Of a DNA stretch of 64,000 nt, positions 8,902 to 18,695 are shown piece after piece. The DNA lies in the NCBI GenBank assembly GCA_964622265.1, contig CAZUNI010000011.1:31883-95882 (forward strand). Reading direction: 5' to 3'. The DNA is from Palsa-360 sp964622265 (GTDB lineage: Bacteria > Acidobacteriota > Terriglobia > Acidiferrales > UBA7541). The notes under the pieces are model-generated. The model searched no databases. It was not told where the DNA came from and saw nothing but the letters and a program-made list of their open reading frames with translations. Position 1 is the first letter of the stretch. Each line of letters begins with the position of its first letter. The position numbers and the translations under genes are program-made.

Positions 8902-9555
8902 CTATCTGCGTTTTTTGTGGCCGTGCCCCTGATACACAAATCCGTGTCCGCCCGCGGCGTTCTGACGCTGGACAATGTAGTTGGACGCCTGTTCCTCAGT
9001 GATACCTTTCTGCACCATGTCCAGAATAACCGCGTCGCTTGTTCCGGCATTCCTTAATTCACCGAGTTTTTCTCCCGAAAGCACGGGCAAATTCTGGGAG
9101 CGCCGCTGCGCGACGGCCAGAATCACTTTGTCCGACAATCCAGCCAAGTGCAGTGCTTGTGCCTGTCCAGCCCACAATCCCAATTGATTCATACGCGCCA
9201 ATTCCAGCACCGTTTGCTCCGGAACTCCCGTCGACAGCAGTTCCGCGATCGATTGCCCCCCGGAAAAAGATTGCTGGCGACTACGCGCCAATTTAATCAG
9301 CTCAACGCAAGACGGGTCGGTAAGCCCCGCCTGACGCGCCTTGGCCAGTTCGCCGATCTCGGCATTCGAAACGTTCATGCTGCGCAGCTCGGCCACACTG
9401 TTGAACCACATCCCCGCATCGTCGAGCGCTTGCGTGTTGACTGGCTCGGCCTTCTTGCAGGCGGCAAGCGGTAAGAGTAAGCACACTAAGGCAGAAAGTA
9501 AAACGCACGGCGTATGGCAAGACCACGAAGAAATGCGAGAGGACATCCCTTTCAT
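8902..9555 (-). CDS. Lipoprotein with repeated helical units
   Basis: A 217-residue lipoprotein of unknown function. The signal sequence ends in a lipobox LAAC with the modified Cys at residue 33. The rest is built of similar 35-45-residue helical units containing patterns such as LRxxGxSDxVILxxxQ (LRNAGTSDAVILDMVQK, HLAGLSDKVILAVAQ), as in small helical repeat proteins, and it ends in a basic tail HGHKKRR. The ATG at 9555 is preferred, but the one at 9546 is equally possible. It lies between rel (59 bases upstream) and def, probably in one transcript. Confidence 0.8.
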   Translation of the reverse strand: MKGMSSRISSWSCHTPCVLLSALVCLLLPLAACKKAEPVNTQALDDAGMWFNSVAELRSMNVSNAEIGELAKARQAGLTDPSCVELIKLARSRQQSFSGGQSIAELLSTGVPEQTVLELARMNQLGLWAGQAQALHLAGLSDKVILAVAQRRSQNLPVLSGEKLGELRNAGTSDAVILDMVQKGITEEQASNYIVQRQNAAGGHGFVYQGHGHKKRR

Positions 9556-9613
9556 TGTAGCTGTGCTGAATGCCAGTGGCACCGATGTGTGCCGGGATGG
9601 TCAACTAGTAGAA

Positions 9614-11845
9614 CTAGATTTTGTAAAGGCGTTCGACACCGAAGACCCCGGAAATCTTCCGGATATTCGAAATGATGCGCTCCAGGTGCTTGCGGTCGGT
9701 AATTTCCAGAGTCAGATCGATACGGGCGTGCAAATTGTCAGGGTGGCTTCCCAGCGTTCGAATGTTCGAGCCGGTTTCACTGATTACACTGGTGATGTCC
9801 GCTAGCATTCCCGGCCGGTCCTGCGCGCGAATCATCAGGTTCACTGGATAAACGGACCCGGCGGCGCCGCCCCATTCCACATCGATTTTTCTTTCCACCT
9901 GGTACAGCAAATTCTGAACATTGGGACATGCCTTGGAATGGACAGCTACGCCGCGCCCCCGGGTCACATATCCGACGATGTCGTCTCCAGGGATCGGATT
10001 GCAGCACTTGGCGCGGAAGATCATCAGGTCGTCCTGCCCACCGACTTGTAAGGTGCCCTCGCCGACCCGCAACATGCGTTTGACGGTCGATACGATCTTG
10101 GCGGGAACTTCCTCCGCCTGTTCCGGCTTTTCAGATAGTGGCTCACCCAATGCCCCGGAAAGAATTTGCCGGGCGGAGAGTTTTCCGTATCCCAAATCGG
10201 CCAGCAGGTCTTCCAGCTTCGCGCATCCGTGCTCGGAGGCCACGCGGAGAAGATCTGCCTCCGGAATTTTCTTCAGGCTGCGTCCTGCCTGGCGCGCCTC
10301 CCGCTCAAGAAGCCGGCGGCCGACTTCTGTGGCCTGGCTCCGCTCGATGAAGTTGATGTGGTGGCGAATCTTGCTTCGCGCGCGGGAAGTTCGAACGAAG
10401 TTCAGCCAATCGCGGCTCGGGGCGTGGCCCTTCTGCGTAAGGACCTCAACCACATCGCCGTTGGTCAGGCGATGTCGCAGCGGAACGATCTGCCCATTCA
10501 CTTTCGCGCCGATGCATTGATTTCCAACTTCGGTGTGAACGGCGTACGCAAAATCCACCGGCGTGGCGCCGCGCGGGAGCGCCAGCACTTTCCCCTTCGG
10601 CGTGAATGCGTAAACTTCTTCGGGGTAGAGGTCCACCTTCAGCGTGGACATGAATTCCGAAGGCTCCTGCATCTCCTTGACCCATTCGATCAACTGCCGC
10701 ATCCACAAGATGCGCTGATCGTCGGCGTCGGAGACGTCCTTGCCGTCCTTGTATCGCCAGTGCGCGGCGACTCCCTGCTCCGCGATGCGATGCATTTCAT
10801 TCGTGCGAATCTGCACTTCGAACGTCTGCCCCGCATGGATCACCGTTGTATGCAGCGATTGGTACAGGTTGGGCCGCGGCATGGCGATGTAATCCTTAAA
10901 CCTTCCGGGCACCGGCCGCCAGACCTGGTGAATCACACCCAGCGCAGCATAACAATTTCGAATTGTGTCGGTAATCACGCGGACGGCAAGCAGGTCGTAA
11001 ATCTGGTCGATGGTCCGGTGTTGGCGCAGGCTCTTCTGGTGAATCGAGTAAAGCCGTTTGACCCGTCCCTCGACTTCGGCTGAAATTCCGTTTTCTTGCA
11101 GCCGTTTGCGAACGGTGTCCTGCAACTCCACCAGAAATGTTTCGAACTCTTTCCTCTTCGATACGACAGTTTTCTGAAGCTCCTGATACGCTTCCGGCTC
11201 CAGATAACTGAACGCCAGGTCTTCCAACTCCCCGCGAATCAATCCCATGCCGAGCCGGTGCGCAATGGGAGCGTAAATATCCAGGGTCTCGCGCGCGATT
11301 CGCTGCTGTTTTTCCGCGTTGAGAAAACCGAGAGTGCGCATGTTATGGAGCCGGTCCGCAAGTTTCACCACCACGACACGAACATCATTGACCATGGCGA
11401 GAAGCATCTTGCGGACGTTCTCCGCCTGGCGGGCCTCGGGCGCCAGCAAATCCAGGCGATTGATCTTTGTGACGCCTTCCACCAGACGGGCGATATCCGG
11501 GCCGAACCGCTCCACTAGGCGAGAGGAAGGAATTCGCGTGTCTTCCACCACATCGTGCAGCAGGGCGGCGCAAAGCGTCGTGATATCCAGCTTCATGTCC
11601 GCCAGGATGTGGGCGACTTCCAGCGGGTGCGAAAGATATGGTTCGCCGGACTTGCGCAGTTGCGCGCGGTGCTGCTCGGCGGCAAATTCGAACGAGCGCC
11701 GCAACAGATCGATATCGCTGGCGGGGCGGGTCTGGCGGACCTTCTCCACCAGTTCAAGGAACCGCGCCTGCAGCGCACGCGTCGTGCGCTCTGTCTTGCT
11801 GCCAACCAGAGAAGCCAGTACCGCGGGTTTTTCCAGAGATGACAT
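9614..11845 (-). CDS. rel: Bifunctional (p)ppGpp synthetase/hydrolase (RelA/SpoT family)
   Basis: Makes and degrades the stringent-response alarmone (p)ppGpp. At 743 residues it has the full long-Rel layout: an N-terminal HD hydrolase with HDVVEDT (active-type site, near residue 91), the synthetase domain with RVKRLYSIHQKS and YDLLAVRVITD, a TGS domain (VYAFTPKGKVLALPRGATP), a Cys-containing conserved region (CCNPIPGDDIVGYVTRGRG) and a C-terminal ACT domain. The intact hydrolase motif indicates the bifunctional Rel type and not a hydrolase-dead RelA. An AAGAAG site precedes the ATG at 11845. A strong terminator separates it from the TPR gene upstream. Confidence 0.97.
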   Translation of the reverse strand: MSSLEKPAVLASLVGSKTERTTRALQARFLELVEKVRQTRPASDIDLLRRSFEFAAEQHRAQLRKSGEPYLSHPLEVAHILADMKLDITTLCAALLHDVVEDTRIPSSRLVERFGPDIARLVEGVTKINRLDLLAPEARQAENVRKMLLAMVNDVRVVVVKLADRLHNMRTLGFLNAEKQQRIARETLDIYAPIAHRLGMGLIRGELEDLAFSYLEPEAYQELQKTVVSKRKEFETFLVELQDTVRKRLQENGISAEVEGRVKRLYSIHQKSLRQHRTIDQIYDLLAVRVITDTIRNCYAALGVIHQVWRPVPGRFKDYIAMPRPNLYQSLHTTVIHAGQTFEVQIRTNEMHRIAEQGVAAHWRYKDGKDVSDADDQRILWMRQLIEWVKEMQEPSEFMSTLKVDLYPEEVYAFTPKGKVLALPRGATPVDFAYAVHTEVGNQCIGAKVNGQIVPLRHRLTNGDVVEVLTQKGHAPSRDWLNFVRTSRARSKIRHHINFIERSQATEVGRRLLEREARQAGRSLKKIPEADLLRVASEHGCAKLEDLLADLGYGKLSARQILSGALGEPLSEKPEQAEEVPAKIVSTVKRMLRVGEGTLQVGGQDDLMIFRAKCCNPIPGDDIVGYVTRGRGVAVHSKACPNVQNLLYQVERKIDVEWGGAAGSVYPVNLMIRAQDRPGMLADITSVISETGSNIRTLGSHPDNLHARIDLTLEITDRKHLERIISNIRKISGVFGVERLYKI

Positions 11846-11978
11846 TCTTCTTGGTGCCTATTTTATGTCTATTTTGATGCCCGCGGCGAGAAAAGAGTTC
11901 CGTAAGCACACACGATCAGGGACTGCGCGTATCCATGCGCGAAAAGGCTTCGGATGGGTGAAAAGTAGCCCAAAAATG

Positions 11979-12005
11979 AAAAGCGGCCCACCGTGGGCCG
12001 CTTTT
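11979..12005 (-). terminator. Strong intrinsic terminator after the TPR lipoprotein
   Basis: A perfect 12-bp stem, AAAAGCGGCCCA and TGGGCCGCTTTT, with a 3-base loop (CCG), 26 bases past the stop of the TPR gene. Both ends carry A/T runs, so it can act on either strand. On the minus strand it insulates rel from upstream transcription, so rel needs its own promoter in 11846-11978. Confidence 0.85.
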
Positions 12006-12031
12006 GAAAACTGATTGATCTACGGATGAAT

Positions 12032-12880
12032 CTAGGATTTGGCCGGCTCTTCCATCTTCTTCTGCTTGATTTCCTTGGCCTTGTCAACCAGATCGTCAGC
12101 CTGCTTGAGCAGAGCGGCACGCTGATCCGGGGTGGTCGCTTCGTCCGCTTTGCGGCGGAGCAGGAGGTTCAGATAGGCCATGGCGTCATCGTAGTTGGGG
12201 CGAAGCTCGATGGCCTTTTGCAGCTTTTCGACGCCTTCATCGATCAACTGTCCATTTTCCTTGGTGTAATCGTCGCGAACCTGGGGCGGCATCGCATCTT
12301 CGTCCTTGAGGATCTTGCCCGCGTTTTTCAGCCGGTAATTGCCGCGCATTTCAAGGTTCGAACGGTACGTAATCGTCCAATCGATGACCCCGATCCAGTA
12401 GTAGGGCTCGGGATCTTCGGGTTTCAAGGCGATGTGCTTCATGTGATAGGTCTTGGATTCTTCGAACTTGGCCTTGTCGTACGGTGTTCCAGCCATGTTA
12501 TAGAGAATCGAACCGATCCCATCGATCGCGGAGATGCTATTGGGATCGGCTGAGAGGACGTCCTGGAATTCTTTGATGGCCTGCTCGCCCATTCGAATGT
12601 TATCCGCCGAGGGAGCGCCGGGGATGTATTGCGTGGCGTATGCCGTGGCGAGATACAGCCGTGCGTTCATCAGGGTGGGATCGAGGTCCTTCGCCTGCTT
12701 GAAATTCTCAATGGACTGATCGTATTTCCCGTCCCGGTAAGCAGCAACGCCCTTATTCAACAGGTCGCGCGCCTTGAGCTTGTCGCAACCGGTGGCGCTG
12801 AATGCGACGATACATGCGACCGCCAATATGGCTGCGGATGTAAACTTTCTGGTGTGCCTAAAATGCGCAAAAGGATTCAT
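12032..12880 (-). CDS. TPR-repeat lipoprotein
   Basis: A 282-residue exported lipoprotein with tetratricopeptide repeats. The signal peptide ends with the lipobox SATGC (Cys 32). TPR units follow: LLNKGVAAYRDGKYDQSIEN then FKQAKDLDP, a second after LMNARLYLATAY, and a late one (EKLQKAIELRPNYDDAMAYL). The C terminus is Lys/Glu-rich. The ATG at 12880 begins a proper signal peptide. Genes like this often encode cell-envelope scaffolds, but no partner can be named. It lies downstream of the ExbD genes in the same direction, after a terminator-like hairpin. Confidence 0.85.
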   Translation of the reverse strand: MNPFAHFRHTRKFTSAAILAVACIVAFSATGCDKLKARDLLNKGVAAYRDGKYDQSIENFKQAKDLDPTLMNARLYLATAYATQYIPGAPSADNIRMGEQAIKEFQDVLSADPNSISAIDGIGSILYNMAGTPYDKAKFEESKTYHMKHIALKPEDPEPYYWIGVIDWTITYRSNLEMRGNYRLKNAGKILKDEDAMPPQVRDDYTKENGQLIDEGVEKLQKAIELRPNYDDAMAYLNLLLRRKADEATTPDQRAALLKQADDLVDKAKEIKQKKMEEPAKS

Positions 12881-13085
12881 GGCAAACAATCCGTCCCCGC
12901 GATTATTTTTTCCCCCGAGAGGGCAAAGAAACTTCCGATCCCTGACATGGCGCCCGTTCCACTGACGATCCGGCTGACCGCTCCCGCGCTTGCATTGTGC
13001 CTGTTGCGCAGGTTACGACCGCACACTCTACACCACCATTGCCCCGGAGCAAAGGAACTTTATTACAATAAGAAACAGGACAGAG

Positions 13086-13121
13086 AAAAATGAGGCTTGC
13101 CGAAGACCTGTTCAGCAAGCC
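13086..13121 (-). terminator. Intrinsic terminator after the second exbD
   Basis: GGCTTGC (13094-13100) pairs with GCAAGCC (13115-13121), 12 bases beyond the exbD stop at 13133. On the minus strand the stem is followed by TCATTTTTCTC. The loop is large (14 bases), so strength is uncertain. It would mark the 3' end of the sec-ton transcript. Confidence 0.6.
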
Positions 13122-13132
13122 CGACGAACTTA

Positions 13133-13564
13133 CTATTTTCCGGCTTCGAGGTTCGCCGTGATCAGGCCAACCTTGTCGATTCCGGAGGCCCGCATCACGT
13201 CTATGGCCCGGGCCACTTCGGAAAAGCGCACCGCGTCATCACCCTTGACGAACGCAACCTTCTCGGCGCGCTGTTTGAACACGTCCGAAAGACGGGGCCC
13301 GAGAGAATCCCAGGTGGCATCCTCGTCGTTGATCTTGATCTTTCCGGTATCGAGTATCTGGACGACAATCGTCTTCTGCGAGACATCCTGCTGTTGCTTC
13401 TGGTCCGGCGGTGCCGGCTGTGGCACCAGCGCATCCAACCCTTTCGGCGTCAGCGGCGTGATCACCATGAAAATGATGATCAGAACCAGGAGAATATCAA
13501 TCAGCGGCACGACGTTCATCGTCGCCATCGCGCCGCCTTCTTTTCCTCCAACATCCATTCCCAT
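13133..13564 (-). CDS. exbD: ExbD/TolR family biopolymer transport protein
   Basis: A 143-residue proton-channel subunit of a TonB-type energy transduction complex in the inner membrane. A single helix near residues 17-37 contains the conserved proton-carrying Asp in VPLIDILLVL, and a periplasmic domain follows. It is the last of two exbD genes after exbB; paired exbD genes are common in TonB systems of Gram-negative phyla with many outer-membrane receptors. A 136-base gap separates it from the first exbD, wider than the rest of the cluster. Confidence 0.93.
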   Translation of the reverse strand: MGMDVGGKEGGAMATMNVVPLIDILLVLIIIFMVITPLTPKGLDALVPQPAPPDQKQQQDVSQKTIVVQILDTGKIKINDEDATWDSLGPRLSDVFKQRAEKVAFVKGDDAVRFSEVARAIDVMRASGIDKVGLITANLEAGK

Positions 13565-13700
13565 AGTCGATTCTCCTTATTTCGGCGGGTTCGGTTAGAC
13601 CCCGCACCCTTTTTTTTCTGTGTCCGGCGGGCTGCCGGAAAAGCCGTCTCAGAACTAAACTTCCGCGCCCCGAAATTGCGAGCCGGGGCGGATAGGTAGA

Positions 13701-14144
13701 TTAGTCCGCCGGCGGCGCGGGCGCGTTGCGACGCTCGGCCTTTTCGGTCTCCAAGCCTACGTTATCGACGCCCGCAGAACGAATTTCATCCACGACTTTG
13801 ACGACGTCTCCGTATTTGGCGCGACCGTCACTCTTGACGTAAACGGTCTTGTTGATTCTGCCGGAGATCAGGTCCCGGACCTTTTCTGAAATCTGAGTGA
13901 TGTCGGACTTGGTGCTGCCCAGGTACACATCCCCGGCTGCGGAGATGCCGACGATGACCGCGTCATCTTTATCCGCGTCAGGCATATCCTCGGGATTATT
14001 GACCTTTGGCAACTCCACCGACAAGCCCTTGGTCAGCATGGGCGTGACCACCATGAAGATGATCAACAACACCAGCATGATGTCGGCCATCGGTATGACG
14101 TTGGGCGCCGCCATTTGTGCGCCAACTTTTGGCTTGTATGACAT
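13701..14144 (-). CDS. exbD: ExbD/TolR family biopolymer transport protein
   Basis: A 147-residue ExbD paralog with the conserved Asp in the membrane helix (VIPMADIMLVLLIIF, about residues 16-30), a periplasmic domain and an Ala/Pro-rich tail. Its ATG lies 3 bases after the exbB stop, so the two are translationally linked. It shares the short N terminus and membrane motif with the next exbD but differs widely in the periplasmic part, suggesting a heteromeric ExbD pair and not a recent duplicate. Confidence 0.93.
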   Translation of the reverse strand: MSYKPKVGAQMAAPNVIPMADIMLVLLIIFMVVTPMLTKGLSVELPKVNNPEDMPDADKDDAVIVGISAAGDVYLGSTKSDITQISEKVRDLISGRINKTVYVKSDGRAKYGDVVKVVDEIRSAGVDNVGLETEKAERRNAPAPPAD

Positions 14145-14147
14145 GGG

Positions 14148-14870
14148 TTACTTCTTCCCGCCTGCCCGGCGCGTGATGAAGTAGTTGACCAATTCCATCG
14201 AGGAGTTGTCCATTTCGACGTCGAAGGCTTCGACTTTGTTGGTGAAGTAGTTGTAGGCCCACACGGCAGGGACGGCGACGAGCAGGCCGAGCGCGGTGGT
14301 GACCAGAGCTTCGGAAATACCGCCGGCGACCGCCGACAACCCAGTTGCTTTGGTGGTCTCGATGCCCTTAAACGCGTTGATGATACCGACCACGGTGCCG
14401 AACAGTCCGACGAACGGAGCGGTCGAGCCGATAGTGGCCAAGCCGGAAAGTCCGCGCTTCATTTCCGCGTGAACGATGGCGACCGAGCGATCGAGACCGC
14501 GCTTGGCAGCTTCGATGACTTCCATGTCAGCTACTTGCGAGGATGCGGATTGGAATTCGGAAAGGCCGGTGGCGACAACCTTCGCGATGTGGCTCTTCTT
14601 GTTGCGTTCGGCGATGGAGATCGCTTCATCCAGCTTGCCTTCGCGCAATGCTCCGGCAACCTGCTGCACGAAAACGCGGGACTGCTTGCGGGCTGCGCTG
14701 TACATCAGCACGCGGTCGATCATGACGCCGAGTGACCATGCGGAGAGAAGGAACAGAATGCCAACGACGACCTTCGCGATGATACTCATGTTGCCCCACA
14801 TCGTCCTCAGGTCCCACTGGCCCTGCAGGATGATGAGGTTCATTGCTGCAACCGATAGATTCCCAAGCAT
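14148..14870 (-). CDS. exbB: MotA/TolQ/ExbB proton channel protein
   Basis: A 240-residue integral membrane protein forming the pentameric proton channel that powers TonB. It has three helices at about residues 30-55, 140-165 and 185-210. The MotA/ExbB core STAPFVGLFGTVVGIINAFKG is at about residues 148-168 and ALVTTALGLLVAVPAVWAYN follows. It lies downstream of tonB across a gap holding a strong hairpin (14911-14932), and just upstream of exbD. Confidence 0.95.
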   Translation of the reverse strand: MLGNLSVAAMNLIILQGQWDLRTMWGNMSIIAKVVVGILFLLSAWSLGVMIDRVLMYSAARKQSRVFVQQVAGALREGKLDEAISIAERNKKSHIAKVVATGLSEFQSASSQVADMEVIEAAKRGLDRSVAIVHAEMKRGLSGLATIGSTAPFVGLFGTVVGIINAFKGIETTKATGLSAVAGGISEALVTTALGLLVAVPAVWAYNYFTNKVEAFDVEMDNSSMELVNYFITRRAGGKK

Positions 14871-14910
14871 GTGATTCGCTCCTTTTTAGTTCGTTCGAAA
14901 TTTTCTCGCT

Positions 14911-14932
14911 GGGGCCGATTAGTATCGGCCCC
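14911..14932. other. Intercistronic hairpin between tonB and exbB
   Basis: A perfect 9-bp stem, GGGGCCGAT and ATCGGCCCC, with a tetraloop TAGT. On the minus strand it is preceded, not followed, by a T run, so it does not look like a terminator for tonB. It may set relative mRNA levels of tonB and exbB by processing or partial pausing. That role is inferred. Confidence 0.6.
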
Positions 14933-15023
14933 AAAAACCTGAACCCAACCACCCTGCGTGCATACTACCTTGAACTCATTCCCTACAAGGGCAAAGCCCA
15001 GAAACAAATGATGTTTCCAGCCG

Positions 15024-15737
15024 TTACCCGCCCATCGTAAATGTGACTTGAATTGTGGTATCGACTTCGACCGGATCGCCGTTCAACTGAGTGGGCTTGT
15101 AGCGCCACTGCTTCACAGCATCCAGGGCGGCCTGCACCAGCAAAGGATGGCCGGACACGACCTCTAACTGGGCGACTTTGCCTTCCTTGTCGATGATGGC
15201 ATGAAGCGTGACGGTTCCCTGAATACGGGCCTGACGTGCGAGCGGAGGATACACTGGCCGCGTCTGGGTGATGATCGAAGCCGCGGTGACGTTACCGCCC
15301 TGCTTGATACGCGCGGGTGTAGGAGCCTTGGGCGGAGGAGGAAGCGCGACGCCGGAAATGTTTCCGCCCGGAATGCCACCGAATACACCGGTTGGGCCAG
15401 TGGGAGTGATCACGTCCGGAGGAAGCTCGGCTTCCTTGAACACCGCGACTTCCTTAGGGATGGCGCGCGGTTGCATCAGTTTACCTGACTGGATCAAGCG
15501 GGCGACGGGCTTCACAATGGTCTTGACCGGCGTTGGAGGAGGAGGCGGTGGCGGCGGTGGCGGCGGAGCGACCAACAAGGTGGAAAGCATCGCCTTGGGC
15601 AGCGCCTCGGTGTAGATCAACGGAATCAAAATCAGAATTCCCAAGATCGTGGTCTGAACAATCGCGGAAATCATTACCGTCCAGCTCTTGTTCGTCTTTT
15701 TCTTGACCACTGTCGATTCAAGCAGATCGTCGAACAT
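15024..15737 (-). CDS. tonB: TonB family energy transducer
   Basis: A 237-residue TonB protein that passes energy from ExbB/ExbD to outer-membrane receptors. It has an N-terminal anchor at about residues 20-45, then a run of eleven prolines (APPPPPPPPPPPTP), a Pro/Gly-rich periplasmic spacer, and a C-terminal TonB domain (RPVYPPLARQARIQGTVTL through KQWRYKPTQLNGDPVEV). It starts 38 bases after secF ends, so the sec and ton genes may share a transcript. Confidence 0.95.
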   Translation of the reverse strand: MFDDLLESTVVKKKTNKSWTVMISAIVQTTILGILILIPLIYTEALPKAMLSTLLVAPPPPPPPPPPPTPVKTIVKPVARLIQSGKLMQPRAIPKEVAVFKEAELPPDVITPTGPTGVFGGIPGGNISGVALPPPPKAPTPARIKQGGNVTAASIITQTRPVYPPLARQARIQGTVTLHAIIDKEGKVAQLEVVSGHPLLVQAALDAVKQWRYKPTQLNGDPVEVDTTIQVTFTMGG

Positions 15738-15775
15738 TTTATTATCCTCCTGCCGAAAGCCCCAGGGTTGTGTCC

Positions 15776-16987
15776 CTAGGCCTTCCGGAGCTTAGTGCCG
15801 GCTGCGGGTCCGGATGCAACTGCTGTCGCGCCTGTTCCTCTCCAATGGTTCCATGCGACAACTAAAGGCGCGGCAATTCCAAAACTCGAATAGGTACCAA
15901 CCAGGATGCCAACCACCAGCGCGAAAGAGAATGCGCGCAACACCTGCCCGCCCATCACAAACAAAACCAGAACGGTCAGAAACGTCAGACCGCTGGTGAG
16001 GATGGTGCGCGACAAGGTCTGATTGATCGAACGATTCACGATGTCTTTAAAAGGCTCTCTGCGCATCAACCGAGTGTTTTCGCGAATGCGGTCAAAGATC
16101 ACGATCGTGTCATTCATCGAGTAACCGACCAAAGTCAATAATGCTGCAATTACCGTGAGCGAAATCTCAAAATGAAAAATTGAAAACAAACCCAATGTAA
16201 TAAGAACGTCGTGAAAGACCGCCAATACAGCGGCAGCACCGTACACCCACTCGAAGCGAAATGCAATATAAACTAACATTCCGGCCAGAGCGTACAGAGT
16301 AACGACAACCGCCTGACGGCGAAGCTCGGAACCGACTTTGGGGCCGACGATCTCAACATTGATGATGGCAAAGTCGCTGGTGTAAAACGCGCTTTGCAGC
16401 GCGGCGATGGACGTAGCATTGATGCCGACAGCCGACAGATCGTTAAGATTGGTCAGGACGCCGCCCTTATTCTTGTCGCGGAAGCCAACAATCTGATTGC
16501 CCATCTGAACGTACCGGTCGCCTGCGCCTGTGCCGAGGCTCAGGGAATCTTTGCGCGTAAGAGCATCCGATATTGCCGAGGCGCCTGCAGCGTTGAAATC
16601 CTGCTTGCCGGGTTCACCGGCGCCCAGGGTGGCGTGGAGTGCGTTCAGAATCTCGCTCTTGCCGGTGTCGAGTGCTTCCGAACCCGAGCCCTTTTCTTCG
16701 AGTTGGATCATTACCTCATTCGAATTCGATGAGGAGATGTCGCTGATCGGCTGGATTACGCTTTCTCCCAGCCCAACCTGGGCCAATCCGGCGCGAATCT
16801 TGTCCACCGGCGGGGCGCCTGCAAAGCGGACATAGACGACGGTACCGCCTTTAAAATCAACGCCGTAGTAGGGGCCATGATGGGCGATTAACGATGCGCC
16901 GCCGACAACGAGCAGGGTAATAGAAAGAGCGAAGAAGTACTTCGCTTTGCCCATCCAATCCAGATCAATCTGTTTAAAGAATTCCAT
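15776..16987 (-). CDS. secF: Protein translocase subunit SecF
   Basis: An inner-membrane component of the SecDF complex, which uses the proton gradient to pull proteins through SecYEG. The 403-residue chain has the N-terminal helix, the GVDFKGGT motif near residue 45 and a block of five C-terminal helices (VVVTLYALAGMLVYIAFRFE onward, then DTIVIFDRIREN). It is longer than many SecF proteins because of an enlarged periplasmic domain (about residues 90-190). It lies 79 bases after secD. Confidence 0.96.
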   Translation of the reverse strand: MEFFKQIDLDWMGKAKYFFALSITLLVVGGASLIAHHGPYYGVDFKGGTVVYVRFAGAPPVDKIRAGLAQVGLGESVIQPISDISSSNSNEVMIQLEEKGSGSEALDTGKSEILNALHATLGAGEPGKQDFNAAGASAISDALTRKDSLSLGTGAGDRYVQMGNQIVGFRDKNKGGVLTNLNDLSAVGINATSIAALQSAFYTSDFAIINVEIVGPKVGSELRRQAVVVTLYALAGMLVYIAFRFEWVYGAAAVLAVFHDVLITLGLFSIFHFEISLTVIAALLTLVGYSMNDTIVIFDRIRENTRLMRREPFKDIVNRSINQTLSRTILTSGLTFLTVLVLFVMGGQVLRAFSFALVVGILVGTYSSFGIAAPLVVAWNHWRGTGATAVASGPAAGTKLRKA

Positions 16988-17066
16988 GTACGCTCTGGCC
17001 CATTAGAGTTTGACACCAACCTGGTACGATTTGTTCCCGAAATTGGACAACTTCGTTAAATTTTCA

Positions 17067-18695
17067 TTAAATGCTTAATTCGGCCTCGCGAGGCATATCC
17101 GCCAGGTGCCAATCGAAAATCACACGCGAAACGTAAACCGACGTGAACAGGTTTGCCAGTAGTCCTATGACCAGGGTAATGGCGAAACCCCGTACCGGAC
17201 CGGTTCCGAACAATCCCAAGAATAGAGCCGAAACCACCGTGGTGACGTGGGTGTCGATAATCGTCAGGAAGGCCCGCTTGAAGCCCATATCCACGGCGGA
17301 AACCGGCGCCTTGGAAGCGCGAAGCTCTTCCCGAATACGTTCGAAGATCAGGACGTTCGAATCGACGCCCATACCGATCGTCAGAATCACTCCGGCGATA
17401 CCGGGGAGAGTCAGCACAGCGCCGAAATAGGCGAGCGCAGCAAGCAGGATGATCAGGTTCAGAATCAGCGCGACGACCGCATTCACGCCGGACAGCCGAT
17501 AGTAAACCACCATGAAAATCATCACCACAACCAGGCTGACGATCGAGGCCTGAACGCCGTGGCGAATGGAATCCGCACCCAGCGAAGGGCCTACGGTGCG
17601 CTCTTCCAGATATTTGATCGAAGCTGGAAGCGCGCCGGAACGCAACACGAGGCCAAGATCGTTGGCTTCCTGCTCGCCAAACTGGCCTTCGATCACGCCC
17701 GTATCCTCGATGCGGCCGTTAATTGTCGGAGCAGTTTGCAGCCTGTGTTCCAGAACGATGCCCAACTGTTTGCCGATATTCTGCTCGGTGAAGGGACCGA
17801 ACCGGCGGCCCGCTTCAGTGGATAGCACGAAGTCCACATCGTAAAATCCGATGTTCTTAGTGCTACGCAAGGCGGTTGCGCTGCGAAGGTCGCGTCCGGT
17901 GACGACTGGAACGCGGTCCACCACATACCAACTCTCAGCCGAAGGCTGACCGGCTGTTGACGCGGTGGCCTTGCCTTGCACCAGTTGCGAATTGGGAGGC
18001 AGAACGCCGCCATGCGCAGCGCGCGCGGCAGTCTCAGATGGGTACGGTGTGCCATCCAGAACGAGATGCAATTCCAATTGTCCGCCAGCCTGAATTACGC
18101 CTTTTGCGCGGTTCGGATCGCCTTCGCCGGGCAGCTCAACGATAATTTCATTGTCTCCCTGACCGTAGGGAGCGACGAGAGGTTCGGTCAAGCCCAAGGC
18201 GTCAATACGGCGACGAATCGTTTCCTCGGCCTGGTCCATCGTTCTCTGCTGGATGTCAGCGATGTGCGACGGCTTCATCGTGAGGATGTAGCCGGAGGGC
18301 TCACCGGGCGCTGGAGAAATGTCCCAATCTGGGAATTGGTCGGAAATAATGTTACGCGCGGCGCCGGCCATCTCCGTTGCAATGTTGTGGATCAGAATCT
18401 GAGTGTCGCCCAGCTTGCGAAGCTCGTCGTAGCGGATGGTCTTGTCGCGAAACTGCTTGGTGATATTGTCCAGGACCTGATCGGTTTCCTGGCTTACGGC
18501 TTCCTGCACCTGCACCTGCAAAATCAAGTGGGTGCCGCCCTGCAAGTCCAGACCGAGCTTGATCACCTGTCCGAAATTCGATTTGATCCCCGCCCAGGAC
18601 TTTGGGGGGAAATCGGGCCGCCCAACCAATCCGATCAGGCAAATCAGGATGACGATTACGATGAAGACTGCTTTCCACTTGAGGTTCGAATTCAT
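17067..18695 (-). CDS. secD: Protein translocase subunit SecD
   Basis: A 542-residue partner of SecF. It has an N-terminal helix, LGLDLQGGTHL near residue 48, a large periplasmic P1 domain, and a six-helix C-terminal region containing GMGVDSNVLIFERIREE and a late RGFAITLVIGLLANLFTSVYV. The gene order tgt-yajC-secD-secF is the widely conserved arrangement. It lies 80 bases after yajC. Confidence 0.97.
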   Translation of the reverse strand: MNSNLKWKAVFIVIVILICLIGLVGRPDFPPKSWAGIKSNFGQVIKLGLDLQGGTHLILQVQVQEAVSQETDQVLDNITKQFRDKTIRYDELRKLGDTQILIHNIATEMAGAARNIISDQFPDWDISPAPGEPSGYILTMKPSHIADIQQRTMDQAEETIRRRIDALGLTEPLVAPYGQGDNEIIVELPGEGDPNRAKGVIQAGGQLELHLVLDGTPYPSETAARAAHGGVLPPNSQLVQGKATASTAGQPSAESWYVVDRVPVVTGRDLRSATALRSTKNIGFYDVDFVLSTEAGRRFGPFTEQNIGKQLGIVLEHRLQTAPTINGRIEDTGVIEGQFGEQEANDLGLVLRSGALPASIKYLEERTVGPSLGADSIRHGVQASIVSLVVVMIFMVVYYRLSGVNAVVALILNLIILLAALAYFGAVLTLPGIAGVILTIGMGVDSNVLIFERIREELRASKAPVSAVDMGFKRAFLTIIDTHVTTVVSALFLGLFGTGPVRGFAITLVIGLLANLFTSVYVSRVIFDWHLADMPREAELSI